A stretch of DNA of 64,000 nt from the NCBI GenBank assembly GCA_964418605.1, contig CAYQLY010000011.1, positions 30,556-94,555 on the forward strand, read 5' to 3'. Positions within the stretch are counted from its first letter, which is position 1, and each line of letters opens with the position of its first letter. This document shows positions 43,941 to 53,174 of this stretch, in pieces. A program made the position numbers and the translations under genes. The notes beneath the pieces were generated by a model. That model saw nothing but the letters and a program-made list of their open reading frames with translations, did not search any database and was not told the origin of the DNA. This DNA is from CAYQLY01 sp964418605. GTDB lineage: Bacteria > Bacteroidota > Bacteroidia > Cytophagales > Cyclobacteriaceae.

Positions 43941-46900
43941 TTATTGTTTCTTCAATCGCGCCATCATCGAACGGTAATACTGATGTAAAAAATCATAAAT
44001 AATCATTTCCTGCATCCGTTGTTTAGATCGTAAGAATCGATTGAGAAACATATGTACATAGCTTCCTGTCAAATCTTCGAGTAGATTTGGTTTTTGTTCG
44101 CTATAAGCTCGAATCGCTTTAATACAGGCTTGCGTTTGTATCGAGCGCTCTTCATATAACTTCCAAACCGGAACAAGTTCCGATTTTCCATCAACAGATT
44201 CTTGCATAATTTGTTCAATACTTGCTTTATTTTCCCTGTATTTACTGCTGAGTTGTTTTTTTGACTCGGTTGATGTAGCATTAAATTCACGGGCAAACCC
44301 TTCGCTTAACCGCTCCATAATACCTTTTTTTTCTTCCAAATTAAAACCTAAATCATTCAATAAATAATCTACTCCACGCATAGCCAGTTGCCAACGCAAC
44401 ATATCCCCTTCATCACCAGCTAATAAAGAAAGTATATCTGCTATAGTAGCGCTATCATGATGAAACAATTCTTCACTTGCTTCGATATTAGTAAAACCGT
44501 ATCGTTCTAACTCTCGATCATACGTATCCGTCTGGATTTTCCAAATCAGTTTATTTTCAACAAATGGATATAAAAGTGCTTCCAGCTCTTTTAGAATAGG
44601 TCCAAAAAACAACTCATCACCAAAAAAACGAAGACGAAGATGATTGTGTGGATCAGCATATCGAATAAAAAACCAGCTCTTAATAGATTTACTTTCTATT
44701 AGTTTTTTTGCAAAAGGCCCAACAACTTCTGTCAATACACGGTCAATGGTTTTTACACCACCATATAATTTAATATATAAACATCCGGAACCAGGTATTA
44801 ATTTACGTTTAATAGATGATTCAGCCAACAAATCATTCATTGATTGATTGTTTTGTTGAGTTACAACTGGTGGTGCTTTTTTTGTGAATGAAAACAAAAA
44901 CTCATTTGTAAAACTGCCTTGATTATTTGTGATAAAAAGATTAGTAGGATGAAACAAACTTTCTTCAAGGATAAGTACTTTTCTTTTTTTTAATTCATGA
45001 ATAAAAATTTGTTTACACAGTTTTTTTCCAAGATGTAACAACAATTTATTATCTCCTTCAGCAAGTGTTACCCAAGTCGGTATTCTTTTCTTTTCTATAA
45101 GCTTATCGAGCGTACTGATAAGTTCTTCTTCTTTGGTTTTTTTATCCTCCGCCGCTAATTCATGCCAACGAATAATCCAACGCGCAGAAAAAAGAATAGT
45201 TTTTCCATACCGAACACGAGGAAGAAAAGGATAATCATTCAATATGCCCCAGTTCCAACCAGCTATATCTTTTTTATCTTGAAACTGTAAATCACATAAA
45301 AAATGGTATTGTGGAAGTGCATTCATCGAATAATTATGAGCTGTTGTTAAGCGTGGAATAATTTCTTTACCTAGTTTTTTAGAACGAAGAATAATTCGTC
45401 CTCCACGAACAGAAATCAATAAATCATCTAAAAAAATAGTGTGTTCTTTATCTACAGCAACAGGTGAAATAATAGGAATCTCATAATTTCTTAATATTGG
45501 ACGAAGTAATATATTTCCTGTTCGTGCTTGTGATAAATGAACGACTTCTGCAAAAAGAACATCCGGTTGATGTTTCTCTTCTTCTTGTAATAGATTTTTT
45601 ACAATACCTTCTAAAGGTGGGCATGCGTGGCAGAATCGACCTAATAAATTACCCGATGATGGGCCAGCTGTTACACTATGATCGATTAGAAAGTTTCCCT
45701 TATCTAGTTCATCAGCCGATGGGGACAAGACACTACACATGCTATACATAGAGTTTGACATATTTGTTTCTTCTTTTTTTAGAAACTTAGAAATCTCATT
45801 GTCCTTTAACTCTAATTCTAATGCTCCATGTTGAATGATCTCAAGGTATTTTTCATTTAAGAAGCGGTACCAATCAGATACAGGATAGGTTTGTTCTTCA
45901 GTACCTTCGCGTGCAGGAAAAAAAATAGTTTGAAGAAGTGGCGTAAAATCAGACTGGCTATTTTCACCTACTGGATAGCCTATACCCATTTCTGCATCTA
46001 ACACTTCTACTAATGGTATTTCTTGACTTTCATAACGCTCTGCAAAACTTTCTTTGAATTTTTTTAAACTACTATGTTCACGGGTTTTGGCGAGTTTAGC
46101 TAAAAACGTAACCGCTTTTTGAAGCTCATCAATAATAAGTGATTGATTGAGTTGATTTTTTTTTGTTGGTTTAACTAAATCGACCTGAAAAAGTTGCCCT
46201 AATTCATAGTCTGTTTGTAAAACTTTTAACTCTTCGATAATGGTTTGATAAATCTGGATAGAATTTTGGGCGTTAAACCGTTTCGCTTGTTCTAACTGAG
46301 TAACTAACTTTTTTAAACAAGCAACAATAGGCTGCGCCTGTGGAATAGAGCTTAGTTTTCGAATCAACACATAAATAAACTCTTCACCTGTAACAGTAGG
46401 CTCAAGCTCGCTTAATAACAGTTGACTATCTACAACTTCGTGCACAAACTGACGAGCTTCTTCAAAGCTTACCTCATCATCTACAATAGATTCGGCCAAT
46501 TGTTGAATAGTGGCACCTTCTTTGGCAATTTCAACGATTTTTTGAACATATGATGAATTATCGACGTTAACTAAGTGGTGAGCTCGTGCTTTTTTATCTA
46601 GGCGGTATTCAACATAGCGCAATTGTTGATCAACCCCATACAATGTATTATTCGGATAATACTTAAGCTGCTCACGAATTTCCGGATTACGTAAGATATT
46701 TAACACCAGCGAACAAAGAAAATCCATATCTAATCGCGTATGCTTAGAATAGTTCTCTTGTGCATCAAGTATGATGGTCGATGTTTCTTCAAATGTCCCC
46801 AATGAAATGCCGGCAAATAATCCATATGGTGTACAACGGTAGCTCATTCGTGAAAAATATTTGAAAAGCGAGGCGATAAGTTTTTCTTTTTCTTTTGCAT

Positions 46901-47114
46901 CAGCGATTTCGCCTTGAAGCCATTTTACCATCTCATCGTGCAGGGTGGGCGATGCCACAAACAAGGCCTCTTTAAAAACAGGATTTGTTGCTAGGTTTTT
47001 AAAAAACACCTCAGGCTCTTCTTTTCCTTCTAAAAAAGCAGCCAGAGGTTGAAAAGGAAATAAAGGTGTACGCAATAAAAATGTTTTTTCTGCTATATAC
47101 TGCTTAGGATTCAT
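43941..47114 (-). CDS. Full-length class I lanthipeptide dehydratase (LanB)
   Basis: LanB enzymes use glutamyl-tRNA to activate Ser/Thr of a precursor and then eliminate glutamate to form dehydro-residues. The 1057 residues start with the LanB N-terminal domain (RTPLFPFQPL; RMSYRCTPYGLFAGISLG at 89-106), which continues to ~700 (GRIILRSKKLGKEIIPRLTT). The C-terminal SpaB-type elimination domain runs from ~775 (GSGCLYIKLYGG; WFFIRYADPHNHLRLRFFG; ERYGFTNIEASEELFHHDSA). Both activities are therefore in one chain. No lanC, lanT or lanP adjoins; a GlcD-like gene is 28 bp upstream and a toxin-antitoxin pair downstream. The obvious substrate is the peptide at 40410-40571. Confidence 0.93.
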   Translation of the reverse strand: MNPKQYIAEKTFLLRTPLFPFQPLAAFLEGKEEPEVFFKNLATNPVFKEALFVASPTLHDEMVKWLQGEIADAKEKEKLIASLFKYFSRMSYRCTPYGLFAGISLGTFEETSTIILDAQENYSKHTRLDMDFLCSLVLNILRNPEIREQLKYYPNNTLYGVDQQLRYVEYRLDKKARAHHLVNVDNSSYVQKIVEIAKEGATIQQLAESIVDDEVSFEEARQFVHEVVDSQLLLSELEPTVTGEEFIYVLIRKLSSIPQAQPIVACLKKLVTQLEQAKRFNAQNSIQIYQTIIEELKVLQTDYELGQLFQVDLVKPTKKNQLNQSLIIDELQKAVTFLAKLAKTREHSSLKKFKESFAERYESQEIPLVEVLDAEMGIGYPVGENSQSDFTPLLQTIFFPAREGTEEQTYPVSDWYRFLNEKYLEIIQHGALELELKDNEISKFLKKEETNMSNSMYSMCSVLSPSADELDKGNFLIDHSVTAGPSSGNLLGRFCHACPPLEGIVKNLLQEEEKHQPDVLFAEVVHLSQARTGNILLRPILRNYEIPIISPVAVDKEHTIFLDDLLISVRGGRIILRSKKLGKEIIPRLTTAHNYSMNALPQYHFLCDLQFQDKKDIAGWNWGILNDYPFLPRVRYGKTILFSARWIIRWHELAAEDKKTKEEELISTLDKLIEKKRIPTWVTLAEGDNKLLLHLGKKLCKQIFIHELKKRKVLILEESLFHPTNLFITNNQGSFTNEFLFSFTKKAPPVVTQQNNQSMNDLLAESSIKRKLIPGSGCLYIKLYGGVKTIDRVLTEVVGPFAKKLIESKSIKSWFFIRYADPHNHLRLRFFGDELFFGPILKELEALLYPFVENKLIWKIQTDTYDRELERYGFTNIEASEELFHHDSATIADILSLLAGDEGDMLRWQLAMRGVDYLLNDLGFNLEEKKGIMERLSEGFAREFNATSTESKKQLSSKYRENKASIEQIMQESVDGKSELVPVWKLYEERSIQTQACIKAIRAYSEQKPNLLEDLTGSYVHMFLNRFLRSKQRMQEMIIYDFLHQYYRSMMARLKKQ

Positions 47115-47141
47115 AATGAATAAATAAAAATTTATATATTT

Positions 47142-48563
47142 TTAAACTATTTTTCCCGGATTCAAAATTCCATTCGGATCAATCACTTTTTTAATTTCAC
47201 GCATAATATGCAATTGGATAGGAGATAAAGCCAACGACATAAATTGTTTTTTAGCAATACCAATACCATGCTCGCCGGATAATGTTCCACCTAAATTTAC
47301 AACCAATTTAAAAATTTCTGTAATCCCATCATTGACTTTATCATTCCAATCTAAATCAGAAATAGATTCTTTTAAAATATTAACATGTAGATTTCCATCT
47401 CCTAAATGCCCATAACACACAGAGTTAAAATTATATTTATTACCAATACGTTTAATTCCTTTAACCAGCTCCGGTAAATTACCACGCGGAACGACCACAT
47501 CTTCCGCTTTAGTTAAAGTATAGGCATTCACAGCCGGTGATACATTTCGGCGCAGCCTCCATAATTCTTCTTTTTGAGAAATTGTTTCAGCAAAAAGAAT
47601 GTCACCTGTATTAAATTTTTCAAGCACACTAACGACTTGTTCTGATTCAGCCTGAAGAATAGATGGATCATTACCATCCAGCTCGATTAATAAATGAGCT
47701 TGCACCCAATCTGGTAGATCAATAGATACAGGCTTTGTCAATGTATCACGTAAATAAATAAGTGTATATTCAATGGCTGCTCGCTCTAAGAACTCCATGC
47801 CTGAAGGTACAATTCCTTCTTTATAAATAGCGGCGATCGCTCGGCATGCTTCTTCAGACGATGAAAAAGGAACCATCAATGTAACATCATGTCGCGGCAA
47901 AGGACGAAGCTTAAAAACAATTTTTGTAACAATGCCCAATGTTCCTTCGCTTCCAACCATTAACTGAGTAAGGTTATAACCTGTAGCATTTTTAAGTACA
48001 TTCGCTCCTGTCCAACTGATTTCTCCTGTAGGCCAGACGACTTCTAGATTTAAAACATAATCACGCGTTACACCATACTTAACCGCTTTTGGTCCACCTG
48101 CATTTTCAGCCACATTGCCTCCGATAAAACAAGATCCTTTACTCGATGGGTCTGGGGGATAAAACAATCCTTTCTCCTTCACTGCTTCTTGAAAAGTCTG
48201 TGTGATTACACCAGGCTCAACTGTTGCTTGTAAGTTAAGTTCATCAATTTGAATAATCTCATTAAACCGTTCCATTGATAATACAATTCCTTTATGAATG
48301 GGAAGCGCTCCACCGCTAAGCCCTGTACCTGCACCACGCGGAGTGATGGGAATAGAATGTTGATTACACCATTTTACAATCTGACTAATTTCTTCTGGAT
48401 GACGTGGCTTTATAATTAGTTCTGGTAAAAAAAGATGGTCTTCTGTTTCATCTTGAGCATATTTTTCCAACTGTGTATGATCGGTGAGTACATACTCTGC
48501 CCCAATGAGTTGTTGAAGAAAAGAAATAGTCTCTGAGGTAACCGGTTGAAACGCCATAAACAA
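47142..48563 (-). CDS. FAD-linked oxidase, GlcD/D-lactate dehydrogenase type
   Basis: The 473 residues form a VAO-type flavoprotein. The FAD-binding part has ITPRGAGTGLSGGALP and the C-terminal oxidase domain has YGHLGDGNLHVNIL and GGTLSGEHGIGIAKK. Such enzymes oxidise glycolate or D-lactate and pass electrons to quinone. No GlcE/GlcF genes adjoin. It begins close to the divergent metG and ends 28 bp before lanB, so lanB may be read from its promoter. Met3 (position 48557) is an alternative start. Confidence 0.9.
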   Translation of the reverse strand: MFMAFQPVTSETISFLQQLIGAEYVLTDHTQLEKYAQDETEDHLFLPELIIKPRHPEEISQIVKWCNQHSIPITPRGAGTGLSGGALPIHKGIVLSMERFNEIIQIDELNLQATVEPGVITQTFQEAVKEKGLFYPPDPSSKGSCFIGGNVAENAGGPKAVKYGVTRDYVLNLEVVWPTGEISWTGANVLKNATGYNLTQLMVGSEGTLGIVTKIVFKLRPLPRHDVTLMVPFSSSEEACRAIAAIYKEGIVPSGMEFLERAAIEYTLIYLRDTLTKPVSIDLPDWVQAHLLIELDGNDPSILQAESEQVVSVLEKFNTGDILFAETISQKEELWRLRRNVSPAVNAYTLTKAEDVVVPRGNLPELVKGIKRIGNKYNFNSVCYGHLGDGNLHVNILKESISDLDWNDKVNDGITEIFKLVVNLGGTLSGEHGIGIAKKQFMSLALSPIQLHIMREIKKVIDPNGILNPGKIV

Positions 48564-48679
48564 AGATCGGCGGTGGATGTGTTTTATGCAATGATTTTAG
48601 GTTGAATTTAGCTTTATGTGGTATTGTTTTTTAATCATGCTATCATAAAAACTATTCAACCAAAAACTGAAAAACGGCC

Positions 48680-48687
48680 TATATTTG
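48680..48687 (+). promoter_or_regulatory. -7-like element immediately before metG
   Basis: TATATTTG is a perfect TAnnTTTG match ending 5 bp before the metG ATG at 48693. No TTTG is found 19-21 nt upstream. If used, the metG message would have almost no leader. Confidence 0.3.
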
Positions 48688-48692
48688 TATGT

Positions 48693-50759
48693 ATGAAAAA
48701 AACACCTCAACGTTATACCATCACCGCTGCATTGCCTTATGCTAATGGGCCTGTTCACATTGGACATATGGCTGGGGTTTATATTCCTGCGGATATCTAT
48801 GCAAGGTATTTACGTTTATGTGGCAAGGATGCTTTGTTTATTTGTGGATCTGATGAGCATGGTGTACCTATCACCATTCGGGCACAACAAGAAGGTCTTT
48901 CACCACAACAAGTGGTGGATAAATATCATCAGATAATTAAACACTCGTTTGAAGATTTTGGCATCAGTTTTGATATTTATTCACGCACATCCTCAAAGAT
49001 ACATCATCAAACCGCTTCTGATTTTTTTAAAAAACTATACACCGATGGTGTCTTTGAAGAAAAGACAACAGAGCAGTATTATGATGAGAAAAGCAAACAG
49101 TTTTTAGCTGATCGGTATATTAAAGGCACCTGCCCAAACTGTCAAAATCCGGAAGCATATGGCGACCAATGTGAAAAATGTGGATCAACTTTAAGTCCAC
49201 AAGAGTTAATTAATCCCTATTCAGCTTTAAGCGGGGCAAAGCCCGTTTTAAAAGAAACGCATCATTGGTATTTACCTCTTAATCAATTTGAGTCTTGGTT
49301 AAAAAATTGGATTTTGGAAGAACATACCGATTGGAAAACAAATGTATATGGCCAATGTAAATCCTGGCTTGATCAGGGCCTGAAACCTCGAGCTGTCACT
49401 CGTGATCTAGATTGGGGTGTACCTGTTCCATTAACCGATGCTAAAGGAAAAGTACTATATGTTTGGTTTGATGCCCCAATTGGGTATATCTCAGCAACAA
49501 AAGAATGGGCAGAAGATAAATCCAAAAATAAAAGAGGAGAAAACTGGGAAACATACTGGAAAGATCCGGAAACCAAACTGGTGCATTTTATTGGAAAAGA
49601 TAATATCGTATTCCACTGTATTATTTTTCCAACAATGTTAAAAGTACATGGCGAATACATTTTGCCCGACAGTGTACCAGCTAATGAATTTTTAAATTTG
49701 GAAGGAAATAAAATTTCCACCTCACGCAACTGGGCGGTATGGTTACATGACTATTTAGTTGATTTTCCAAACCAACAAGACACGCTGCGTTATGTCTTAA
49801 CGGCTAATGCACCGGAAACAAAAGATAATGATTTTACATGGAAGGATTTTCAAGCACGAAATAATAATGAGCTCGTAGCGATCTTAGGGAATTTTGTGAA
49901 TCGAACACTTACATTGATTCAAAAATATTACAATGGCGTGATTCCAGAAACGGATGAATCAAAAATTATTGATGGACTAACTACATTAAATGTAGACAAC
50001 CATTTAAAAAAAATAAGTGATCTGATAGAGCATTATAAATTCAGAGAAGCTATTCAAACCATGATGGATTTAGCACGATCAGGAAATAAGTTCCTGGCCG
50101 ATGAGGAGCCTTGGAAAAAAATAAAAACAGATCCTGAACTTGTAAAAAATGTATTAACTATATCTGCTCAACTTTGTGCCAACCTTGCATTAGGCATGGC
50201 TCCCTTTTTACCGAATGCGTCTGCTGCTTTATATAAAATGCTAAACATCGAACCATTGAAATGGAATGAAGGAGAAGAAAAAATAATACTCAAATCCAAT
50301 CATCAAGTTAATGAGCCACATTTACTCTTTCAAAAAATAGAAGACGATGCAATTAATCATCAAATTCAAAAATTAGAAAAAAGAAAAATGGAAAATACTA
50401 TCAAAACAGAGACAATAGCTTCTAATAAGGAAACATCTATTTCATTTGATGATTTCAGCAAATTGGATATTCGAACCGCTACAATTTTAGAAGCGGAAAA
50501 AATCCCAGATACTGCCAAGTTATTAAAACTAAAGGTAGATACTGGTTTTGATCAACGTACGATTGTAAGCGGCATAGCTGAATTTTTTGATCCAGAAAAA
50601 ATCATTGGAAAACAAATTTGTGTGTTAACAAATTTAGCTCCGCGAAAAATAAAAGGAATCGAATCGCAAGGAATGGTATTGATGGCAGAAAATAAAGACG
50701 GCAAGCTATATTTTGTACAACCAGAAGAACCTATCTTAAACGGAAGCAAGATTAGTTAA
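48693..50759 (+). CDS. metG: Methionyl-tRNA synthetase
   Basis: This enzyme charges tRNA-Met, including the initiator. The 688 residues run from ATG 48693 (MKKTPQRYTITAALPYANGP). The HIGH motif is VHIGHMAG, the zinc knuckle is CPNCQNPEAYGDQCEKCG, and the KMSKS-equivalent is GNKISTSRNW. A C-terminal EMAP-II-like tRNA-binding domain follows (DFSKLDIRTATILEAEKIPD; APRKIKGIESQGMVLMAENK). An upstream in-frame GTG at 48618 would add 25 residues unlike the family N-terminus, and was rejected. Confidence 0.97.
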   Translation: MKKTPQRYTITAALPYANGPVHIGHMAGVYIPADIYARYLRLCGKDALFICGSDEHGVPITIRAQQEGLSPQQVVDKYHQIIKHSFEDFGISFDIYSRTSSKIHHQTASDFFKKLYTDGVFEEKTTEQYYDEKSKQFLADRYIKGTCPNCQNPEAYGDQCEKCGSTLSPQELINPYSALSGAKPVLKETHHWYLPLNQFESWLKNWILEEHTDWKTNVYGQCKSWLDQGLKPRAVTRDLDWGVPVPLTDAKGKVLYVWFDAPIGYISATKEWAEDKSKNKRGENWETYWKDPETKLVHFIGKDNIVFHCIIFPTMLKVHGEYILPDSVPANEFLNLEGNKISTSRNWAVWLHDYLVDFPNQQDTLRYVLTANAPETKDNDFTWKDFQARNNNELVAILGNFVNRTLTLIQKYYNGVIPETDESKIIDGLTTLNVDNHLKKISDLIEHYKFREAIQTMMDLARSGNKFLADEEPWKKIKTDPELVKNVLTISAQLCANLALGMAPFLPNASAALYKMLNIEPLKWNEGEEKIILKSNHQVNEPHLLFQKIEDDAINHQIQKLEKRKMENTIKTETIASNKETSISFDDFSKLDIRTATILEAEKIPDTAKLLKLKVDTGFDQRTIVSGIAEFFDPEKIIGKQICVLTNLAPRKIKGIESQGMVLMAENKDGKLYFVQPEEPILNGSKIS

Positions 50760-50770
50760 TTTAATGAAAG

Positions 50771-50845
50771 GGTGGAAGACGGGACTCGAACCCGCGACCT
50801 TTGGTGCCACAAACCAACGCTCTAACCAACTGAGCTACGTCCACC
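50771..50845 (-). tRNA. tRNA-His (anticodon GTG)
   Basis: Read on the minus strand the sequence folds as a cloverleaf: acceptor GTGGACG against CTTCCAC (one mismatch), D stem GCTC/GAGC, anticodon stem TTGGT/ACCAA around loop TTGTGGC with anticodon GTG, and T arm GCGGG-TTCGAGT-CCCGT. An encoded extra G at position -1 (base 50845) opposite C73 is the identity element of tRNA-His. CCA is not encoded. Confidence 0.95.
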
Positions 50846-50857
50846 GTTTTGGGATTA

Positions 50858-50889
50858 CAAAAATAGTGGAAAGCACTACAAAATACAAA
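50858..50889 (-). promoter_or_regulatory. Promoter of tRNA-His
   Basis: On the minus strand TTTG (50886-50889) is followed by a 20-nt spacer and TATTTTTG (50858-50865), a perfect Bacteroidota promoter ending 12 bp before the tRNA 5' end. Confidence 0.75.
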
Positions 50890-51095
50890 TGAAAGCTTTA
50901 TTCAAACAGAAATCTAAAATTTGATGTTTATTCATCTACTAATTTTCCTAATCCATTATCTATACCTGCATGATCTTTAGTAGGAACTAAATCCGGTTAT
51001 TTTATAATAAGTTATTAATTCTTTTCGAGCCCAAATGAAAAAACCTCTAACTCCTGGAAGTCTTATCATTACATCGATCACATGCTTGCTTTTTA

Positions 51096-53117
51096 TTATT
51101 CTTTAGAATATTGATTAAGTAAAACATATTTTGCTAATTCACTTATTTCATGATTAGAGTCTTTGGTTAATTCAACAAGAATAGGAGCAGCTTCATCCAT
51201 TGCTATGAACTCTAAAGATTGTATCACACGTGTTTTTATTTCTTTATCTCCACTTTCAGCTAACTCTTTCAATACAGGGATTGCTTTCTTACCTACAAAC
51301 CATACAGCTGATGCATATATATATCTCATGGCTTTAGAAGCATTTTTTATATGTGGTTTAACTGCATCCAATTTGCCAAGCTGTAATAATGCTACAATCG
51401 CTATACATCGATAACTAATAATAGGCGATGAAAGCATAGCTATAAGTTCTTTCTCATTTCTTGAGCCTTGATATTTAGTGATTGGATCATCAACGTTTTC
51501 TTTTTCTTTTATAATGTTTACTTCTTCAGTCATCGTACTAGGAAAAAGAACTATACGTGCATGATCAGCTCCATCACTACAATCATAACGACCTGTGTTA
51601 TCATTTCCATAATAAACTCGTGCTTGATATATTCCAACAGGTATACTGATGACTTCAACATAAGACGCATCAGGGCTTTCGATTGCAACTTCTCCAGATG
51701 AAATAGTAATGGAAGCTTCTATTACCCCAGAATAATCATCCACATCATTTGTACCTGGGTCCGTATCATATAATTCAATAAAAAGAGGGCAAGATCCATA
51801 ACTACGAGCAAAACCTGTCAAACCTAAAACACCATCTGCTATACCTACATTATCATCAAAAGCATCATACTTATTTTTAAATTCTCCATTCCAATCAGTT
51901 TTTTCATCATCTATTATTTGCATTCCATGTTTATAAATGGGCACATCATGTTCTGTTTGTTGAATTAATTTCGCCACTTTACTATTATCGTTCTTAATAA
52001 GTTTGCTTTTTGGATTCTTTAATTCTTCATTCTTTTGTAATAATGATAGATCTATTTCATAACGCAAGGCAAGATTATATCGTCTCGTAGTATTGCTTTG
52101 TACAAAATATACAATATCTTCTAAAGGCAATAAAAAAAAGCTTTTTAATTTTACTGCTTCATTGATTACCTCCTGAAAAAAAGCTTCATCATTTATTTTG
52201 ACAAAACTTAAGGATGAATCTCTGAATTTTAATGATTTTTTATGGTCAATAAAGTCACTACTAAAAGGGATATTGCGTTTTATATCTCCTATAGGCAACT
52301 TCTTTAATACTTCCCAATCTTCTTCTGCTTGTTGTTTCGTATACTTCTCATCATAGGCAGCTGCTAACGCATCAATAACAAAATCACATTCAAAATTAAT
52401 GATTCCTAATTTTTTATCAATATTCTTTGTTTGTATTTTTTTAGCCAAATATTTAAAATACTCGTCCAATGCTTTCACCCAGGCTGATTTTGTTTTTTGT
52501 TTTCGTTGATCAAGTTTTTTATCTTCTTCTTTATATTGATCTTCTGGCATGCTCTTGACAATTGGTTTTTCTACTTTTATAAGTATAGTATATAAGTAGT
52601 GATGATCGTCATCAAGTGTAAAAGAAAAATAAATAGTAGTCTCGTGTGGAATTTTATCAAAGCTTTTTAATTGGACTACTTCATGAAGAATTTCTTGTAA
52701 AAAAGTTTGATCGGATGAGGCACCAAAAAATATACTTTTAAAATCAAACTCTGGTTTTGTTGTTTTATATAGTGTAGAATCTGTTGTATTAGATCGATCT
52801 ATGGGAATTGATCCTTGAGGAAATTCTCTTGATTCAAATTCCATTCCAGGTTTCTGCTTACTCACTATATCCCAAGCTATTGCAAACTGTAATTTTTCAT
52901 TTTCACTTATAAATCCTCTTGTTTCAACCGTAACCATTTCAGGAGATCGTACAAAATTATCAGCATCATCCCTGCTAATGGGATGCCAAACCATATTGAT
53001 TTGTCCTACTCTTCCATATTCAGCTGTTCGTTTTGGCAGGGAATGTGTAAAATACTTGTCAAATCCTTTTACAAGTATTTTTTTAAGTTTTTCCATTTTA
53101 TACTTATTTATGAACAC
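51096..53117 (-). CDS. Unknown protein with an internal repeat, an immunity/ComJ-like beta domain and C-terminal HEAT repeats
   Basis: I do not recognise this 673-residue soluble protein as a whole. Residues ~120-183 and ~295-358 are an internal duplication (FLQEILHEVVQLKSFDKIPH against FFQEVINEAVKLKSFFLLPL, then strand YTILIKVE against YNLALRYEI). Residues ~385-527 form a beta-rich domain (GVIEASITISSGEVAIESPD; ISIPVGIYQARVYYGN; DHARIVLFP) that recalls ComJ-like and some polymorphic-toxin immunity proteins. Residues ~550-670 are HEAT-type repeats (EKELIAMLSSPIISYRCIAI; AIPVLKELAESGDKEIKTRV; AAPILVELTKDSNHEISELA). No signal peptide. It is monocistronic after tRNA-His, with 250 bp of featureless sequence between. 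Confidence 0.7.
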   Translation of the reverse strand: MFINKYKMEKLKKILVKGFDKYFTHSLPKRTAEYGRVGQINMVWHPISRDDADNFVRSPEMVTVETRGFISENEKLQFAIAWDIVSKQKPGMEFESREFPQGSIPIDRSNTTDSTLYKTTKPEFDFKSIFFGASSDQTFLQEILHEVVQLKSFDKIPHETTIYFSFTLDDDHHYLYTILIKVEKPIVKSMPEDQYKEEDKKLDQRKQKTKSAWVKALDEYFKYLAKKIQTKNIDKKLGIINFECDFVIDALAAAYDEKYTKQQAEEDWEVLKKLPIGDIKRNIPFSSDFIDHKKSLKFRDSSLSFVKINDEAFFQEVINEAVKLKSFFLLPLEDIVYFVQSNTTRRYNLALRYEIDLSLLQKNEELKNPKSKLIKNDNSKVAKLIQQTEHDVPIYKHGMQIIDDEKTDWNGEFKNKYDAFDDNVGIADGVLGLTGFARSYGSCPLFIELYDTDPGTNDVDDYSGVIEASITISSGEVAIESPDASYVEVISIPVGIYQARVYYGNDNTGRYDCSDGADHARIVLFPSTMTEEVNIIKEKENVDDPITKYQGSRNEKELIAMLSSPIISYRCIAIVALLQLGKLDAVKPHIKNASKAMRYIYASAVWFVGKKAIPVLKELAESGDKEIKTRVIQSLEFIAMDEAAPILVELTKDSNHEISELAKYVLLNQYSKE

Positions 53118-53174
53118 TATTTATAAATATATTTAAAATTATTATTTAATGTCACTACAAGTTAAAGTACCATT

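Noticed and set aside
47142..48563. GlcD-like oxidase as an oxidative tailoring enzyme for the lanthipeptide
   Set aside because: Full similarity to glycolate/D-lactate oxidases; adjacency to lanB alone is not enough to claim a role.
49373..49729. 118-residue minus-strand ORF inside metG
   Set aside because: It is fully inside metG on the opposite strand, with no recognisable motif and no start signal.
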